From: Streptomyces sp. CB09001
GTDB lineage: Bacteria > Actinomycetota > Actinomycetes > Streptomycetales > Streptomycetaceae
DNA length: 64,000 bases
Reading direction: 5' to 3'
Assembly: GCF_003369795.1 (NCBI RefSeq)
Contig: NZ_CP026730.1
Span: 806,001-870,000, forward strand
In this document: positions 19,950-28,568 of the stretch, piece after piece
Layout: each line of letters begins with the position of its first letter
Position numbering within the stretch: the stretch's first letter is position 1
The notes under the pieces: generated by a model
Seen by the model: only the letters and a program-made list of their open reading frames with translations
Database searches by the model: none
What the model was told of the DNA's origin: nothing
Position numbers and translations under genes: made by a program

Positions 19950-20283
19950 GGGAAACAGCCTCACATCAAGCGTCGACGCAACCGGGGAGCACGCGTTACC
20001 TGGCCGTGCGCCAACACGTCGGAGCGCCCGCCGTCTCTTGCTTGCTGAAGACCATGTTCCTCTGCCTCTCGTCGGTGGCCCTTGCGGGCCGAGTCACGGC
20101 CCGCGCGGTGCGGCAACACCTGCCCAGCCATCACGTCCGTGAACCACGTCGTCATGATGGCCCGGCGGTCACATCTGCCGCGACCGAAATTTCGGCGGCC
20201 CTGTACCGCCTCCCCCGTTTCCAGTGTTTTCCCTGGTCAGAAAATGTGGAGCGGGTCCCGTCGGGGCCCTCTCCACCGCCCCG
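19950..20283. other. Intergenic region between the HEAT and ankyrin genes
   Basis: No gene or tRNA is visible in these 334 bp. They hold the leader of the HEAT-repeat gene with a 10-bp palindrome GCGTCGACGC (19970-19979), an A/T-centred perfect palindrome CCGAAATTTCGG (20184-20195), and the hairpin terminator of the ankyrin gene (20246-20276). Confidence 0.6.
20246..20276 (-). terminator. Hairpin terminator of the ankyrin gene
   Basis: Read on the minus strand, GTGGAG and CTCCAC enclose an inner GGGCCCC/GGGACCC stem with a short GAC loop, followed by ATTTTCT. It begins eight bases after the ankyrin-protein stop, as expected for an intrinsic terminator. Confidence 0.65.
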
Positions 20284-20676
20284 TCACTGGGCGCCGAACA
20301 GCTCCAGCAGGTCCGTCCGGGCGAACATCCGGGCCGTGTCGACGGCCGACGGGGTGCCCGCCGCCGGATCCGCGCCCGCCTCCAGCAGCGCCCTGGTCAC
20401 GTCGATCTCACCCTTGAAGGCGGCTCCGGCGAGCGGGGTCTGACCCCGGTCGTTGACGCGGTCGGCGTCGGCGCCACGGGTCAGCAGCGCGCGCACCGCG
20501 TCGGCGTGGCCGTGGTAGGCGGCGAGCATGACGAGCGAGTCGCCGCGGTCGTTGGTGAGATCGGCCGGGACACCGGCGTCCACGTACGCCACCAGCTCCC
20601 CGGTCCGCCCCTGCCGGGCCAGATCGAAGATCTTGGTCGCCAGCTCCACGACCTCGGGGTCGGGGGCTTCACTCAT
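20284..20676 (-). CDS. Small ankyrin-repeat protein
   Basis: 130 residues with two clear ankyrin repeats and flanking half-repeats: NDRGDSLVMLAAYHGHADAVRALLTRGADADRVNDRGQTPLAGAAFKGEIDVTRALLEAGAD has the GxTPLxxAxxxGxxxVxxLLxxGA pattern (shown here as two successive repeats separated at NDRG). Ankyrin stacks bind proteins and have no catalysis of their own. ATG 20676 is preferred, with AGAGGTGG eight bases upstream; an in-frame GTG at 20688 is the alternative. The gene is monocistronic, with a hairpin terminator right after its stop, and lies divergent from smeA across 269 bp. Cytoplasmic; partner unknown. Confidence 0.8.
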   Translation of the reverse strand: MSEAPDPEVVELATKIFDLARQGRTGELVAYVDAGVPADLTNDRGDSLVMLAAYHGHADAVRALLTRGADADRVNDRGQTPLAGAAFKGEIDVTRALLEAGADPAAGTPSAVDTARMFARTDLLELFGAQ

Positions 20677-20945
20677 CGGCCGGACCACCTCTCACTACCT
20701 GCGTGACGCTCGTACGGGGCTGACGAACGCCGGGGACAACGGGTACGCACGGTCACGAGCGGTGTGGCCGTGCGGGTGAACCGCCAGGGTACTGGCTCAC
20801 GGCGCACCCGAGCGGCCCAAGGACCGCTCCGCCACTTGAGGTAATTCGGTCGAATTTCCCCCATTTGCACCTTTTATCGTATGGATACATGCTGTGAGCC
20901 TGGAAGTACTCATGGTGACTGTCCCCGTGAACCAGGAGAACTCAC

Positions 20946-21140
20946 ATGATCCTCTCGATCTCAGGCGTGGTCCTGCTCGGCATCGTCGTCTTCATCTTCT
21001 TCCGCAAGGACGGCCTCAAGGCCTCGCACCTGCTGGTAGCCGTTCTGTTCGGTTTCTACCTCGCGAGTACGGCCATCGCCCCGAGCATCAAGGCGGGCGG
21101 CGAGAGCCTGGCGGGCCTGCTCGGCGGCATCAAGTTCTGA
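20946..21140 (+). CDS. smeA: SmeA, small sporulation-septum membrane protein
   Basis: 64 residues with two hydrophobic segments (about 2-19 and 29-46) joined by a short basic loop, FFRKDGLKASH, and a small glycine-rich tail ending GGIKF. Size, sequence type and the following FtsK/SpoIIIE-like gene match smeA (SCO1415 in S. coelicolor, from memory), described as a small membrane protein that targets the DNA translocase-like SffA to sporulation septa. AGGAG lies eight bases before the ATG. The promoter region is relatively A/T-rich (near 20850-20890), but I could not assign a particular sigma factor. sffA follows after 52 bp, so the two are almost certainly one developmental operon. Confidence 0.85.
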   Translation: MILSISGVVLLGIVVFIFFRKDGLKASHLLVAVLFGFYLASTAIAPSIKAGGESLAGLLGGIKF

Positions 21141-21192
21141 CGACCCGCTCCCCCGCCCGACATCCGCACGTACGCACCTCCAGGAGGCAGCA

Positions 21193-22959
21193 GTGGCCCG
21201 GCGGCCCCTCCCCCGCATTCTGAGCAACGGCGGCGCGCAGCTCGCCCGGAGCCGGGAGCTGGCCCGGACGGCGGCCGACAGCGCCACCGACGTCCTCCAG
21301 CCGCTGATCACGATCGCCCGCGGTCTGCGCCGACTGGCCGCGGCCGCGCGGCGCAGATGGACCGAGACCCCCAAGGACCGGCGCGGCGCGCTGCTGTTCC
21401 TGGTCGCCTCGGTGGTCCTGGTCGTGGCGCTCGTGCCGTACGGCCCGCTGCTCGCCGTCATCGTCCTGATGGCGGCGGCAGCCTGGCAGGGCAGGGATCG
21501 CACCCCGCCTGCGCCCACGGTCACCGACGACCAGCGGGCCGGGCGCCTGCAGTCGCTCTACGAGGCGCTGGTCCCGTACTTCTCGATCACCGAGGACCCC
21601 GACCCCCTGTACGCCCACGGCGGCGGGTGGGAGAAGGCGTTCCCGGCGCACGAGTTCGACGAGGACGGCCGCGTCGCCCACCTGGTGATCCGCTACCCCG
21701 CCTACTTCACCGACGGGGAGGCGGAGTCCCGGGCCCGGATCGAGCATCTGCTCACCGCGAAGTCCGGCCGGGGCCGGGAGTACCGCTTCACGTGGGACGA
21801 GGAGGCCAACCACCTCTCCGTCGACGTGCTCGCGGCGCTCCCCACCGACATCGCCGCCCAGCGTTTCGTGACGGCGCCCGGGGAGACCGTCCTCGGCTTC
21901 ACCGACCCGACGCGCGTCCAGCGCACGCTCCCGCTCACCCACGGCGTGGAGCAGCGGGACGTACCGCCGGTCGTCTGGCGCACCGGCATCCGGTCGACCG
22001 AGCCCCACCTGCTGGTCCTGGGGCAACCCGGCACCGGCACGTCCACCCTGCTGCGCTCGGTCGCCCTCCAGGCGCTGCACCACGGCGATCTGCTGATCGT
22101 GGACGGCGGCGGCACCGGGGAGTACGCCTGCCTGGTCGGCCGGGACGGCGTCCTGGCCGTGGAGTGCGGCCTCACCGGCGCGCTGACCAGCCTGGAGTGG
22201 GCCGCCGCGGAGACGGAGCGGCGGCTGATCTCCGTGAACCGGGCCCGTCAGCAGGGCCTGGCGGCACCGGAGGACACCCGGCGACCCCTGTGGGTCTTCC
22301 TGGACCGTCCGACCGCGTTCACGCACCTCGCCGACACGGGCGGGCGCCGCGACCCGCAGACCCTGCTCCAGGTCCCCCTGCGGCACGGCCGGGCGGCGAA
22401 CGTGACGGTGGTCGTCGCCGACCAGCTCGACGCTCTCGACGGCCTCACCGACGCCGTACGGCAGCACACGCGCGCGCGTGTCGTGCTCGGTCCGGCCACC
22501 GCGGACGAGCTGGCGAACGCGCTGGGCGCCCCTCCGCACACCACTCCGCTCGACCAGGTCCCGCCCGGCCGGGGCTACGCCCGTCTGGGCACCGGCCCGA
22601 TGCACCGCCTCCAGGTTCCGGCAACCCCGGACCCCTACGACGACGCGACGAGCGAGGCGCACCGGCAGGCGGTGCTCGACCTGCTCCCCCCGCGCACCAC
22701 ACCGGCGGACGGGGAGCAGGCACCCCTCCCCCCGGAGGCGGAGGCGGAGGTGGAAGCGAAGGCCGAGGCGAAGGCGAAGGCCGTCTCCATGGAGAAGAAG
22801 GACGCCCCGGTCCAGGTGGCGGCGAGCCTGCCGGAGGAGACCGCGGCGGAGGCGGAGCCGACCCCGGTGACGGTGGAGAAGGCGACGGCCGGGACGCCGG
22901 CCGAGCCGGCGCCCGCTGAGCCGGTCCCCGCCGAGGCGGTCGCGGCGGAGACCTCCTGA
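21193..22959 (+). CDS. sffA: SffA, FtsK/SpoIIIE-like protein of sporulation septa
   Basis: 588 residues. A basic N-terminal region leads to a hydrophobic stretch (LLFLVASVVLVVALVPYGPLLAVIVLMAAAAW, about 65-96) that would anchor it in the membrane. A P-loop NTPase domain follows from about 260 (LLVLGQPGTGTSTLLRSVALQ, then LLIVDGGG and LWVFLDRP). The tail, from about 510, is low-complexity Ala/Glu/Lys/Pro. The Walker A reads GQPGTGTS, with Thr283 where FtsK proteins have Lys, so ATP use may be altered or lost. With smeA immediately upstream this matches S. coelicolor SffA (SCO1416, from memory), linked to chromosome segregation into spores. The start is GTG with AGGAGG five bases upstream. A hairpin terminator follows the stop. 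Confidence 0.85.
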   Translation: MARRPLPRILSNGGAQLARSRELARTAADSATDVLQPLITIARGLRRLAAAARRRWTETPKDRRGALLFLVASVVLVVALVPYGPLLAVIVLMAAAAWQGRDRTPPAPTVTDDQRAGRLQSLYEALVPYFSITEDPDPLYAHGGGWEKAFPAHEFDEDGRVAHLVIRYPAYFTDGEAESRARIEHLLTAKSGRGREYRFTWDEEANHLSVDVLAALPTDIAAQRFVTAPGETVLGFTDPTRVQRTLPLTHGVEQRDVPPVVWRTGIRSTEPHLLVLGQPGTGTSTLLRSVALQALHHGDLLIVDGGGTGEYACLVGRDGVLAVECGLTGALTSLEWAAAETERRLISVNRARQQGLAAPEDTRRPLWVFLDRPTAFTHLADTGGRRDPQTLLQVPLRHGRAANVTVVVADQLDALDGLTDAVRQHTRARVVLGPATADELANALGAPPHTTPLDQVPPGRGYARLGTGPMHRLQVPATPDPYDDATSEAHRQAVLDLLPPRTTPADGEQAPLPPEAEAEVEAKAEAKAKAVSMEKKDAPVQVAASLPEETAAEAEPTPVTVEKATAGTPAEPAPAEPVPAEAVAAETS

Positions 22960-22965
22960 CACCCC

Positions 22966-22999
22966 GGCCGGGACGGCACACCCCACCCCCGTCCCGGCC
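22966..22999 (+). terminator. Terminator of smeA-sffA
   Basis: GGCCGGGACGG and CCGTCCCGGCC form a perfect 11-bp stem with a 12-base C-rich loop, beginning seven bases after the sffA stop. There is no T-run, as is common in Streptomyces. Confidence 0.65.
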
Positions 23000-23423
23000 C
23001 TCGCCTCTCAGAGCCGCCCGCCCGCGCCCCTTCCCCCGGGCCCGCGAGCGCCGGCGGCCACAGCACCTTCGGGGCCGCAGGACGGCGACGGGTGCGACCT
23101 GCCGGTCCACCGGGTCCCGCCCGTCGCGGGCTCCGTCCCGCTCCCGGCCGAACGCACCGGACGCCACCTGCCCCGGCCCCGGCACGGCCGTCGCCGGCCC
23201 GCGTCCCACCCGCGCCTCACGGACCGCGGCCACGACACCCCGGCGGGGCACACCACGGCGGGTGCGGCACGCACGCCGCCCGCATCGCCGGCCGTCGCCC
23301 ACACCGCACATCACGCCGTCCCTGACGCGGTGATGTGCCGACCGGACGGAGCCCCGCCGGCGGGCACTGCGCGAGCGGTGGCGACTCCCCGGCGCACCGG
23401 CGCACCGGCGCACCGGACGGGCC
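23000..23423. other. Non-coding spacer between convergent sffA and the MocR gene
   Basis: 424 bp without a credible gene: open frames here lack family similarity and ribosome-binding sites. The only structure noted is three tandem copies of the 8-mer CGGCGCAC at 23390-23413, just before the MocR stop. Confidence 0.55.
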
Positions 23424-24923
23424 CTACGCCACGAACGTCCGCGGTGCCTCGCCGCCGGCCACGCCCCCGCTCTCCACCAGCCGGGCCGCCGCGGCCAGTC
23501 GCACCGCCGCCTCCTCGGCCACCGCGCCGCCGACCGTGAACGGCAGCCGGACGTACCCCTCGAAGGCGCCGTCGACCCCGAAGCGCGGCCCGGACGGGAC
23601 GCGGACGCCCACCCGCTCCCCCGCCTCGGCCAGTCGGGAGCCGGACAGGCCCCCGGTGCGCACCCAGAGGGTGAGCCCACCGCGGGGCACCTCGAACTCC
23701 CAGTCGGGCAGCTCCCGGCGCACCGCCGCCACCAGCTCGTCGCGGTTCTGCCGGGCCTGCTCACGGCGCACCGTCACGGCCTGCTCCCAGCCGCCGGTGC
23801 TGAACAGCCAGTTCACGGCGAGCTGCTCCAGCACCGGTGTGCCCAGGTCGGCGTAGGCCCGCGCGGCGACCAGGCTGCGGATCACGTCGGGCGCGGCACG
23901 GACCCAGCCGATGCGCATCCCGGCCCAGAAGGCCTTGCTCGCGGAGCCGACGGTGATCACGGTGGAACCGGCCCGGTCGAAGGCGCACACGGGACGCGGC
24001 ATCTCGACGTCGTCGTCCAGCCACAGCTCGCTCATCGTCTCGTCGGCCACGAGCACCGTCCCCGCCGAGCGGGCCGCGTCGACCAGCCGCCGCCGCTGGT
24101 CGTCGTCGGCGAGCGCGCCGGTGGGGTTGTGGAAGTCGGCGACGACGTAGGCGATGCGGGGCGCGGCGTCGCGGAGCACCTGGCGCCAGCGGTCCACGTC
24201 CCAGCCGGTGAGGCCCTCGGCCATCGCGACCGGCACCAGCCGGGCCCCTGCCTCGCGCATCAGCTGGAGGATGTTGGCGTAGGACGGGGACTCCACGGCG
24301 ATGCGCTCGCCGCGCCCGCCGAAGAGGTGGCAGATCGCGTCGATGGCGCCCATCGCCCCCGTGGTCACCATGATCTGCTCGGGCATGGTGGGGATGCCCC
24401 GCGCGGTGTAGCGCTCGGCGATCATCGCGCGCAGCGCGGGCAGTCCGGCCGGGTAGTCGCCGTGGGTGTGCGCGTACGGCGGCAGCTCGTCGAGGGCGCC
24501 CCGCACCGCGCGGGTGAGCCAGGGCTCGGGTGCGGGCAGCGCCGCGCATCCCAGGTCGATCACCGAGCCGAGCGCCTCCGGAGGCAGCGGTTCGAGTCCG
24601 CGCGCCGGCAGCGGGTTCCCGGCCGGAACCGCGGTCCAGCTGCCCGCGCCCCGCCGGGACTCCAGGAAGCCCTCGGCGCGCAGTGCCTCGTAGGCGGCGG
24701 CGACGGTGGTGCGGCTGACGGTCAGGGCGAGCGCCAGTTCGCGTTCGGCGGGCAGCCGGGCGGCGACCGGGACGCGGCCCTCCAGCACCAGCAGCCGGAT
24801 GCCGTCGGCGAGCGCCCGATAGGCCGGCGGACGGCGCGTGCCGGGCCCGGCCGGGCGGTCCTGCTGGGAGCCGAGCAGCCGCGCGAGCTGCCCCGCCCCC
24901 ACGGCCGAGGTCCACTGCGCCAT
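23424..24923 (-). CDS. MocR/PdxR-type regulator (GntR HTH fused to PLP aminotransferase domain)
   Basis: 499 residues. The N-terminal winged helix (YRALADGIRLLVLEGRVPVAARLPAERELALALTVSRTTVAAAYEAL) is followed by a class I aminotransferase-like domain with the PLP lysine in VITVGSASKAFWAGMRIGWV and the cofactor-contact stretch YVVADFHNPTGAL. MocR proteins sense PLP or an amine/amino acid through this domain and regulate a neighbouring gene. ATG 24923 is used because GGAAGGTGG lies about ten bases upstream and the protein begins MAQWTS; the frame stays open far upstream without similarity. It diverges from a YczE-type membrane gene 101 bp away, a pairing that recurs in actinobacteria, so that gene is the probable target. 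Confidence 0.88.
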   Translation of the reverse strand: MAQWTSAVGAGQLARLLGSQQDRPAGPGTRRPPAYRALADGIRLLVLEGRVPVAARLPAERELALALTVSRTTVAAAYEALRAEGFLESRRGAGSWTAVPAGNPLPARGLEPLPPEALGSVIDLGCAALPAPEPWLTRAVRGALDELPPYAHTHGDYPAGLPALRAMIAERYTARGIPTMPEQIMVTTGAMGAIDAICHLFGGRGERIAVESPSYANILQLMREAGARLVPVAMAEGLTGWDVDRWRQVLRDAAPRIAYVVADFHNPTGALADDDQRRRLVDAARSAGTVLVADETMSELWLDDDVEMPRPVCAFDRAGSTVITVGSASKAFWAGMRIGWVRAAPDVIRSLVAARAYADLGTPVLEQLAVNWLFSTGGWEQAVTVRREQARQNRDELVAAVRRELPDWEFEVPRGGLTLWVRTGGLSGSRLAEAGERVGVRVPSGPRFGVDGAFEGYVRLPFTVGGAVAEEAAVRLAAAARLVESGGVAGGEAPRTFVA

Positions 24924-25024
24924 GAAAATCAGTCCACCTTCCCCGAATTGGCCATGGTTGACTCTTCTTCTCAAGCCACAGGGTGTCATGTGGCAGTCCA
25001 CTACCACCACCCAGGGGGCACTCC

Positions 25025-25717
25025 TTGCACTCCTTGTCCAGGCAGTCGCGGCAGTCGAGGCCGTCCAGGCAGTCGGGGCGACTCGCACGGCGGCTGACCC
25101 AGCTCTACGGCGGTCTCGTCCTGTACGGGGCGAGTTCGGCGCTGCTGGTCAGGTCCGGGCTCGGCCTGGAACCGTGGAACGTGCTGCACCAGGGCCTCGC
25201 CGAGCACACCGGGCTGTCGATGGGCGTGGTGCTGACGGTCGTGGGCGCGGCGGTCCTGCTGCTGTGGATCCCGCTGCGCCAGCGGCCGGGCCTCGGCACG
25301 GTCTCCAACGTGCTCGTGATCGGCGCCGCGATGGACGCCACGCTGAGCCTGGTGCCGGACGCCCACGGCTGGACGCTGCGGATCGCCGCGATGGTGGCGG
25401 GCATCGTCCTGAACGGCGCGGCGACCGGGCTGTACATCGCCGCGCGCTTCGGCCCGGGCCCTCGTGACGGACTGATGACGGGGCTGAACCGGCGCACGGG
25501 GCTCTCGGTGCGTCTGGTGCGGACCGCCGTCGAGATCACGGTCGTGGTGACGGGTTTCGCGCTCGGCGGCACGGTGGGCCTCGGCACCCTGCTCTACGCC
25601 GTGTCGATCGGCCCCCTCTCCCAGGTGTTCCTGCGCGTGTTCGCCGTTCCGGCGGCGCCCGACGGCAGCACGGTGGTTGCCGCCGGTCAACCCCGGCGCG
25701 CGATACTGCGTCGGTGA
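25025..25717 (+). CDS. YczE/YitT-type integral membrane protein
   Basis: About 230 residues with five or six hydrophobic segments. It shows the YczE-family hallmarks LYGASSALLVRSGLGLEPWNVLHQGLAEHTGLSMG near the N-terminus and FGPGPRDGLMTGLNRRTGLSVRLVRTAVEITV in the centre. Likely a transporter or membrane factor of unknown substrate. The start is uncertain: TTG 25025 has AGGGGG six bases upstream and gives the usual length, while GTG 24983 is in frame but has no ribosome-binding site. It lies divergent from a MocR regulator, the usual partner, which suggests a link to a vitamin B6 or amine signal. The stop overlaps the GDPD start (GTGA). Confidence 0.75.
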   Translation: MHSLSRQSRQSRPSRQSGRLARRLTQLYGGLVLYGASSALLVRSGLGLEPWNVLHQGLAEHTGLSMGVVLTVVGAAVLLLWIPLRQRPGLGTVSNVLVIGAAMDATLSLVPDAHGWTLRIAAMVAGIVLNGAATGLYIAARFGPGPRDGLMTGLNRRTGLSVRLVRTAVEITVVVTGFALGGTVGLGTLLYAVSIGPLSQVFLRVFAVPAAPDGSTVVAAGQPRRAILRR

Positions 25718-26481
25718 CCAGCCCGATACGCCACCCCTACCTCGACCATCCGGGACCCATCGCCTTCGCCCACCGGGGCGGGGCGGCGGACGGCCTGGAG
25801 AACACGCTGCGGCAGTTCCGCCGGGCGGTCGCGGCCGGCTACCGGTACATCGAGACCGACGTGCACGCCACCCGGGACGGGAAGCTCGTCGCCTTCCACG
25901 ACGCGACTCTGGACCGGGTGACGGACGGCGCCGGGCGGATCGCCGACCTGCCGTGGGAGAACGTGCGCCACGCGCGCGTGGCGGGCGAGGAACGGGTGCC
26001 GCTCTTCGAGGAGCTCCTGGAGACCTTCCCCGAAGTGCGCTGGAACATCGACGTGAAGGCGGAGCCCGCGCTGGAGCCGCTCCTGGAGCTGATCGGCCGG
26101 CACGACGCCTGGGACCGGATCTGCGTCGGCTCGTTCTCCGAGGCGCGCGTGGTCCGCGCCCAGCGGCTGGCCGGCCCGCGCCTGGCCACCTCGTACGGCA
26201 CCCGCGGCGTCCTCGGTCTGCGACTGCGCTCCTGGGGCGTGCCGGCCGCACTGCGCCGCTCGGCGGTGGCCGCGCAGGTTCCCGAGACGCAGTCGGGCAT
26301 CCGGGTGGTGGACCGCCGCTTCCTGCGGGCCGCACACGCGCGCGGGCTGCAGGTGCACGTCTGGACGGTGAACGATCCGGACCGCATGCACCGGCTTCTG
26401 GACCTCGGAGTGGATGGCATCATGACCGATCACATCGACACACTGCGCAAGGTCATGGAGGACCGCGGCGCCTGGGGATGA
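25714..26481 (+). CDS. Glycerophosphodiester phosphodiesterase
   Basis: 255 residues with a complete GDPD TIM-barrel core: AHRGG with ENT shortly after (general acid/base and phosphate contacts), ETDVHATRDG (metal-binding Glu and Asp), and FHDATLDRVT. It hydrolyses glycerophosphodiesters to glycerol-3-phosphate and an alcohol, in lipid turnover or phosphate scavenging. No signal peptide is present, so it is cytoplasmic. The GTG start overlaps the YczE-type gene stop, and its own stop overlaps the MFS start (ATGA), giving a three-gene translationally coupled unit. The link between the three functions is not obvious. Confidence 0.9.
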   Translation: MTSPIRHPYLDHPGPIAFAHRGGAADGLENTLRQFRRAVAAGYRYIETDVHATRDGKLVAFHDATLDRVTDGAGRIADLPWENVRHARVAGEERVPLFEELLETFPEVRWNIDVKAEPALEPLLELIGRHDAWDRICVGSFSEARVVRAQRLAGPRLATSYGTRGVLGLRLRSWGVPAALRRSAVAAQVPETQSGIRVVDRRFLRAAHARGLQVHVWTVNDPDRMHRLLDLGVDGIMTDHIDTLRKVMEDRGAWG

Positions 26482-27887
26482 GCCCCCGGCCGCGCCCCGG
26501 GGACGGCGCGTTCACGGGGAAGCGAGGCACGGTGGGCACCGACACCCTGCGGACGGATGCGGCGGACGGGGCCGACCCGGTCGCCGAACGGCGGCGCGAG
26601 CAGCGTGGCTGGTACTTCTACGACTGGGCGTGCTCCGTCTACTCGACGACCGTGCTCACCGTGTTCCTGGGGCCCTATCTCACCTCGGTGGCGGAGTCGG
26701 CGGCGGACGCGGACGGGTACGTCCACCCGCTGGGGATACCGGTGCGCGCCGGGTCGTTCTTCGCGTACTCGGTGTCGCTGTCGGTGATCGCGGCGGTGCT
26801 GGTCATGCCCCTGGTGGGCGCGGCGGCCGACCGTTCGGGGCGCAAGAAGCCGCTGCTGGCCGCCGCCGCCTACACCGGCGCCGCGGCAACGACCGGCATG
26901 TTCTTCCTCGGCGGCGACCGCTATCTGCTGGGCGGTCTGCTCCTGGTCGTCGCCAACGCGGCGCAGTCGGTCGCGATGATGCTCTACAACTCCTACCTGC
27001 CCCAGATCGCCCCGCCCGAGGAACGCGACGCGGTCTCCTCCCGCGGCTGGGCCTTCGGCTACGCGGCCGGTTCCCTGGTCCTGATCGTCAATCTGGTCCT
27101 CTACACCGGCCACGACTCCTTCGGACTGAGCGAGAGCGCGGCGGTCCGCATCTGCCTGGCGTCGGCGGGCCTGTGGTGGGGCGCCTTCGCGCTCATTCCG
27201 CTCCGGCGGCTGCGCGACCGGCGCGCGGTGGCACGGGAGGCCGCGCTGCCCGGGTTCCGGCAGCTCGCGGCGACCGTCCGCGACATGCGCCGCCGCCCGC
27301 TGACGATGGCCTTCCTGCTGGCCTACCTGGTCTACAACGACGGCATCCAGACGGTGATCTCCCAGGCCTCGGTCTACGGCTCCGAGGAACTGGACCTCGG
27401 ACAGTCCACGCTCATCGTGGCGGTGCTGCTGGTCCAGGTGCTGGCGGTGGCGGGCGCGCTGGCGCTCGGCCGGCTGGCCCGGAGGTACGGGGCCAAACGC
27501 ACGATCCTCGGGTCGCTGGTCGCCTGGACGGTGACCCTCGCGGCCGGGTACTTCCTGCCGGCCGGGGCGCCGGTGTGGTTCTTCGTGCTGGCCGCCGGGA
27601 TCGGGCTGGTCCTGGGCGGCAGCCAGGCGCTGTCCCGCTCCCTGTTCTCCCACCTGGTCCCGCCGGGCAAGGAGGCCGAGTACTTCTCGGCGTACGAGCT
27701 GAGCGACCGCGGGATGAGCTGGCTCGGACCGCTGCTCTTCGGGCTGACCTACCAGCTGACCGGGAGCTACCGGGACGCGATCATCTCGCTGGTGGCCTTC
27801 TTCGTCATCGGGTTCGTGCTGCTCGCGCGGGTCCCGGTGCGGCGGGCGATCGGCGACGCGGGCAACCCGGTACCCGAAAGGATTTAG
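26478..27887 (+). CDS. MFS exporter of the UMF1/Atg22-like family
   Basis: About 469 residues from ATG 26478, with roughly twelve hydrophobic segments. The N-terminal WYFYDWACSVYSTTVLTVFLGPYLT and the later SLFSHLVPPGKEAEYFSAYELSDRG are typical of the UMF1 branch, often named after yeast Atg22, which is thought to export amino acids or other small molecules. Start alternatives: ATG 26478 overlaps the GDPD stop; GTG 26532 has GAAGCGAGG about five bases upstream and would give 451 residues (VGTDTLRT...). The second may be the true one, since the extra N-terminus has no similarity. The stop TAG is followed by the rbpA upstream region with no strong terminator. Confidence 0.82.
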   Translation: MSPRPRPGDGAFTGKRGTVGTDTLRTDAADGADPVAERRREQRGWYFYDWACSVYSTTVLTVFLGPYLTSVAESAADADGYVHPLGIPVRAGSFFAYSVSLSVIAAVLVMPLVGAAADRSGRKKPLLAAAAYTGAAATTGMFFLGGDRYLLGGLLLVVANAAQSVAMMLYNSYLPQIAPPEERDAVSSRGWAFGYAAGSLVLIVNLVLYTGHDSFGLSESAAVRICLASAGLWWGAFALIPLRRLRDRRAVAREAALPGFRQLAATVRDMRRRPLTMAFLLAYLVYNDGIQTVISQASVYGSEELDLGQSTLIVAVLLVQVLAVAGALALGRLARRYGAKRTILGSLVAWTVTLAAGYFLPAGAPVWFFVLAAGIGLVLGGSQALSRSLFSHLVPPGKEAEYFSAYELSDRGMSWLGPLLFGLTYQLTGSYRDAIISLVAFFVIGFVLLARVPVRRAIGDAGNPVPERI

Positions 27888-28077
27888 CACTCGGCGCGAA
27901 AGGGCTGTAGTGTACGCGTTTGGCCTGCCAGGCGTACCGTTACTGCGCGTCAAAGGTGCCGAATCGCTATGTCACATCTGCCAGCAGAGGTGACAAACCG
28001 GACGTCGGCGGGTACTGCACTGGTTGCAAGGCTGCGGCTGCGACGGCGACGCAGGGCCCGGATCGGGAGTCGGGACG

Positions 28078-28103
28078 GGAATCTTTACCGCCGCCCGGAC
28101 GTT
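28078..28103 (+). promoter_or_regulatory. SigR-type promoter of rbpA
   Basis: GGAAT at 28078-28082 and GTT at 28101-28103 are separated by exactly 18 bp, the S. coelicolor SigR (thiol-oxidative stress) consensus GGAAT-N18-GTT. It lies about 60 bp before the rbpA start. rbpA is an established SigR target. Confidence 0.85.
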
Positions 28104-28164
28104 GACCGGATGACGACGACAGCGACACCTGTCCTGTGGGCGACAAGCCCGGGAGGCACGATTC

Positions 28165-28539
28165 ATGAGTGAGCGAGCTCTTCGCGGCACGCGCCTCGTG
28201 GTGACCAGCTACGAGACGGACCGCGGTATCGACCTGGCCCCGCGCCAGGCCGTGGAGTACGCATGCGAGAAGGGGCATCGATTCGAGATGCCCTTCTCGG
28301 TCGAGGCGGAGATCCCGCCGGAGTGGGAGTGCAAGGTCTGCGGGGCCCAGGCACTCCTGGTTGACGGCGACGGCCCTGAGGAGAAGAAGGCCAAGCCCGC
28401 GCGTACGCACTGGGACATGCTGATGGAGCGACGCACCCGCGAGGAACTCGAAGAGGTCCTCGAGGAGCGGCTGGCCGTTCTGCGCTCCGGCGCGATGAAC
28501 ATCGCGGTCCATCCGCGAGACAGCCGCAAGAGTGCGTAG
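28165..28539 (+). CDS. rbpA: RbpA, RNA polymerase-binding protein
   Basis: 124 residues, essentially the known Streptomyces RbpA. The zinc-site residues Cys34, His38, Cys56 and Cys59 are all present (CEKGH and CKVC). The basic linker AKPARTHWDMLMERRTREEL contains Met85 and Arg89, which contact the principal sigma factor and promoter DNA, and the C-terminal sigma-interaction helix follows. RbpA binds RNA polymerase holoenzyme containing HrdB, stabilises open complexes and affects rifampicin tolerance. Control is by the SigR promoter upstream; TTAGCA-N18-TAGTGT at 27884-27913 could be a second, housekeeping promoter. A 22-bp stem terminator shared with convergent fxsA follows. SCO1421 in S. coelicolor, from memory. 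Confidence 0.97.
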   Translation: MSERALRGTRLVVTSYETDRGIDLAPRQAVEYACEKGHRFEMPFSVEAEIPPEWECKVCGAQALLVDGDGPEEKKAKPARTHWDMLMERRTREELEEVLEERLAVLRSGAMNIAVHPRDSRKSA

Positions 28540-28568
28540 CGGGAAACCGTAGGCGACACAACCGAACA

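Noticed and set aside
23390..23413. Three 8-bp tandem copies as a CRISPR or VNTR
   Set aside because: Units are too short, without spacers, and in a region of simple G/C bias; noted as a minor repeat only.
22960..23423. Possible small genes between sffA and the MocR gene
   Set aside because: Open frames encode Pro/Arg/Ala-rich peptides with no start signals; typical of random high-G/C sequence.
27884..27892. TTAGCACTC, one half of a CIRCE (HrcA) element, upstream of rbpA
   Set aside because: The second half (GAGTGCTAA after 9 bp) is not present; it is better read as the end of the MFS gene plus a possible -35.
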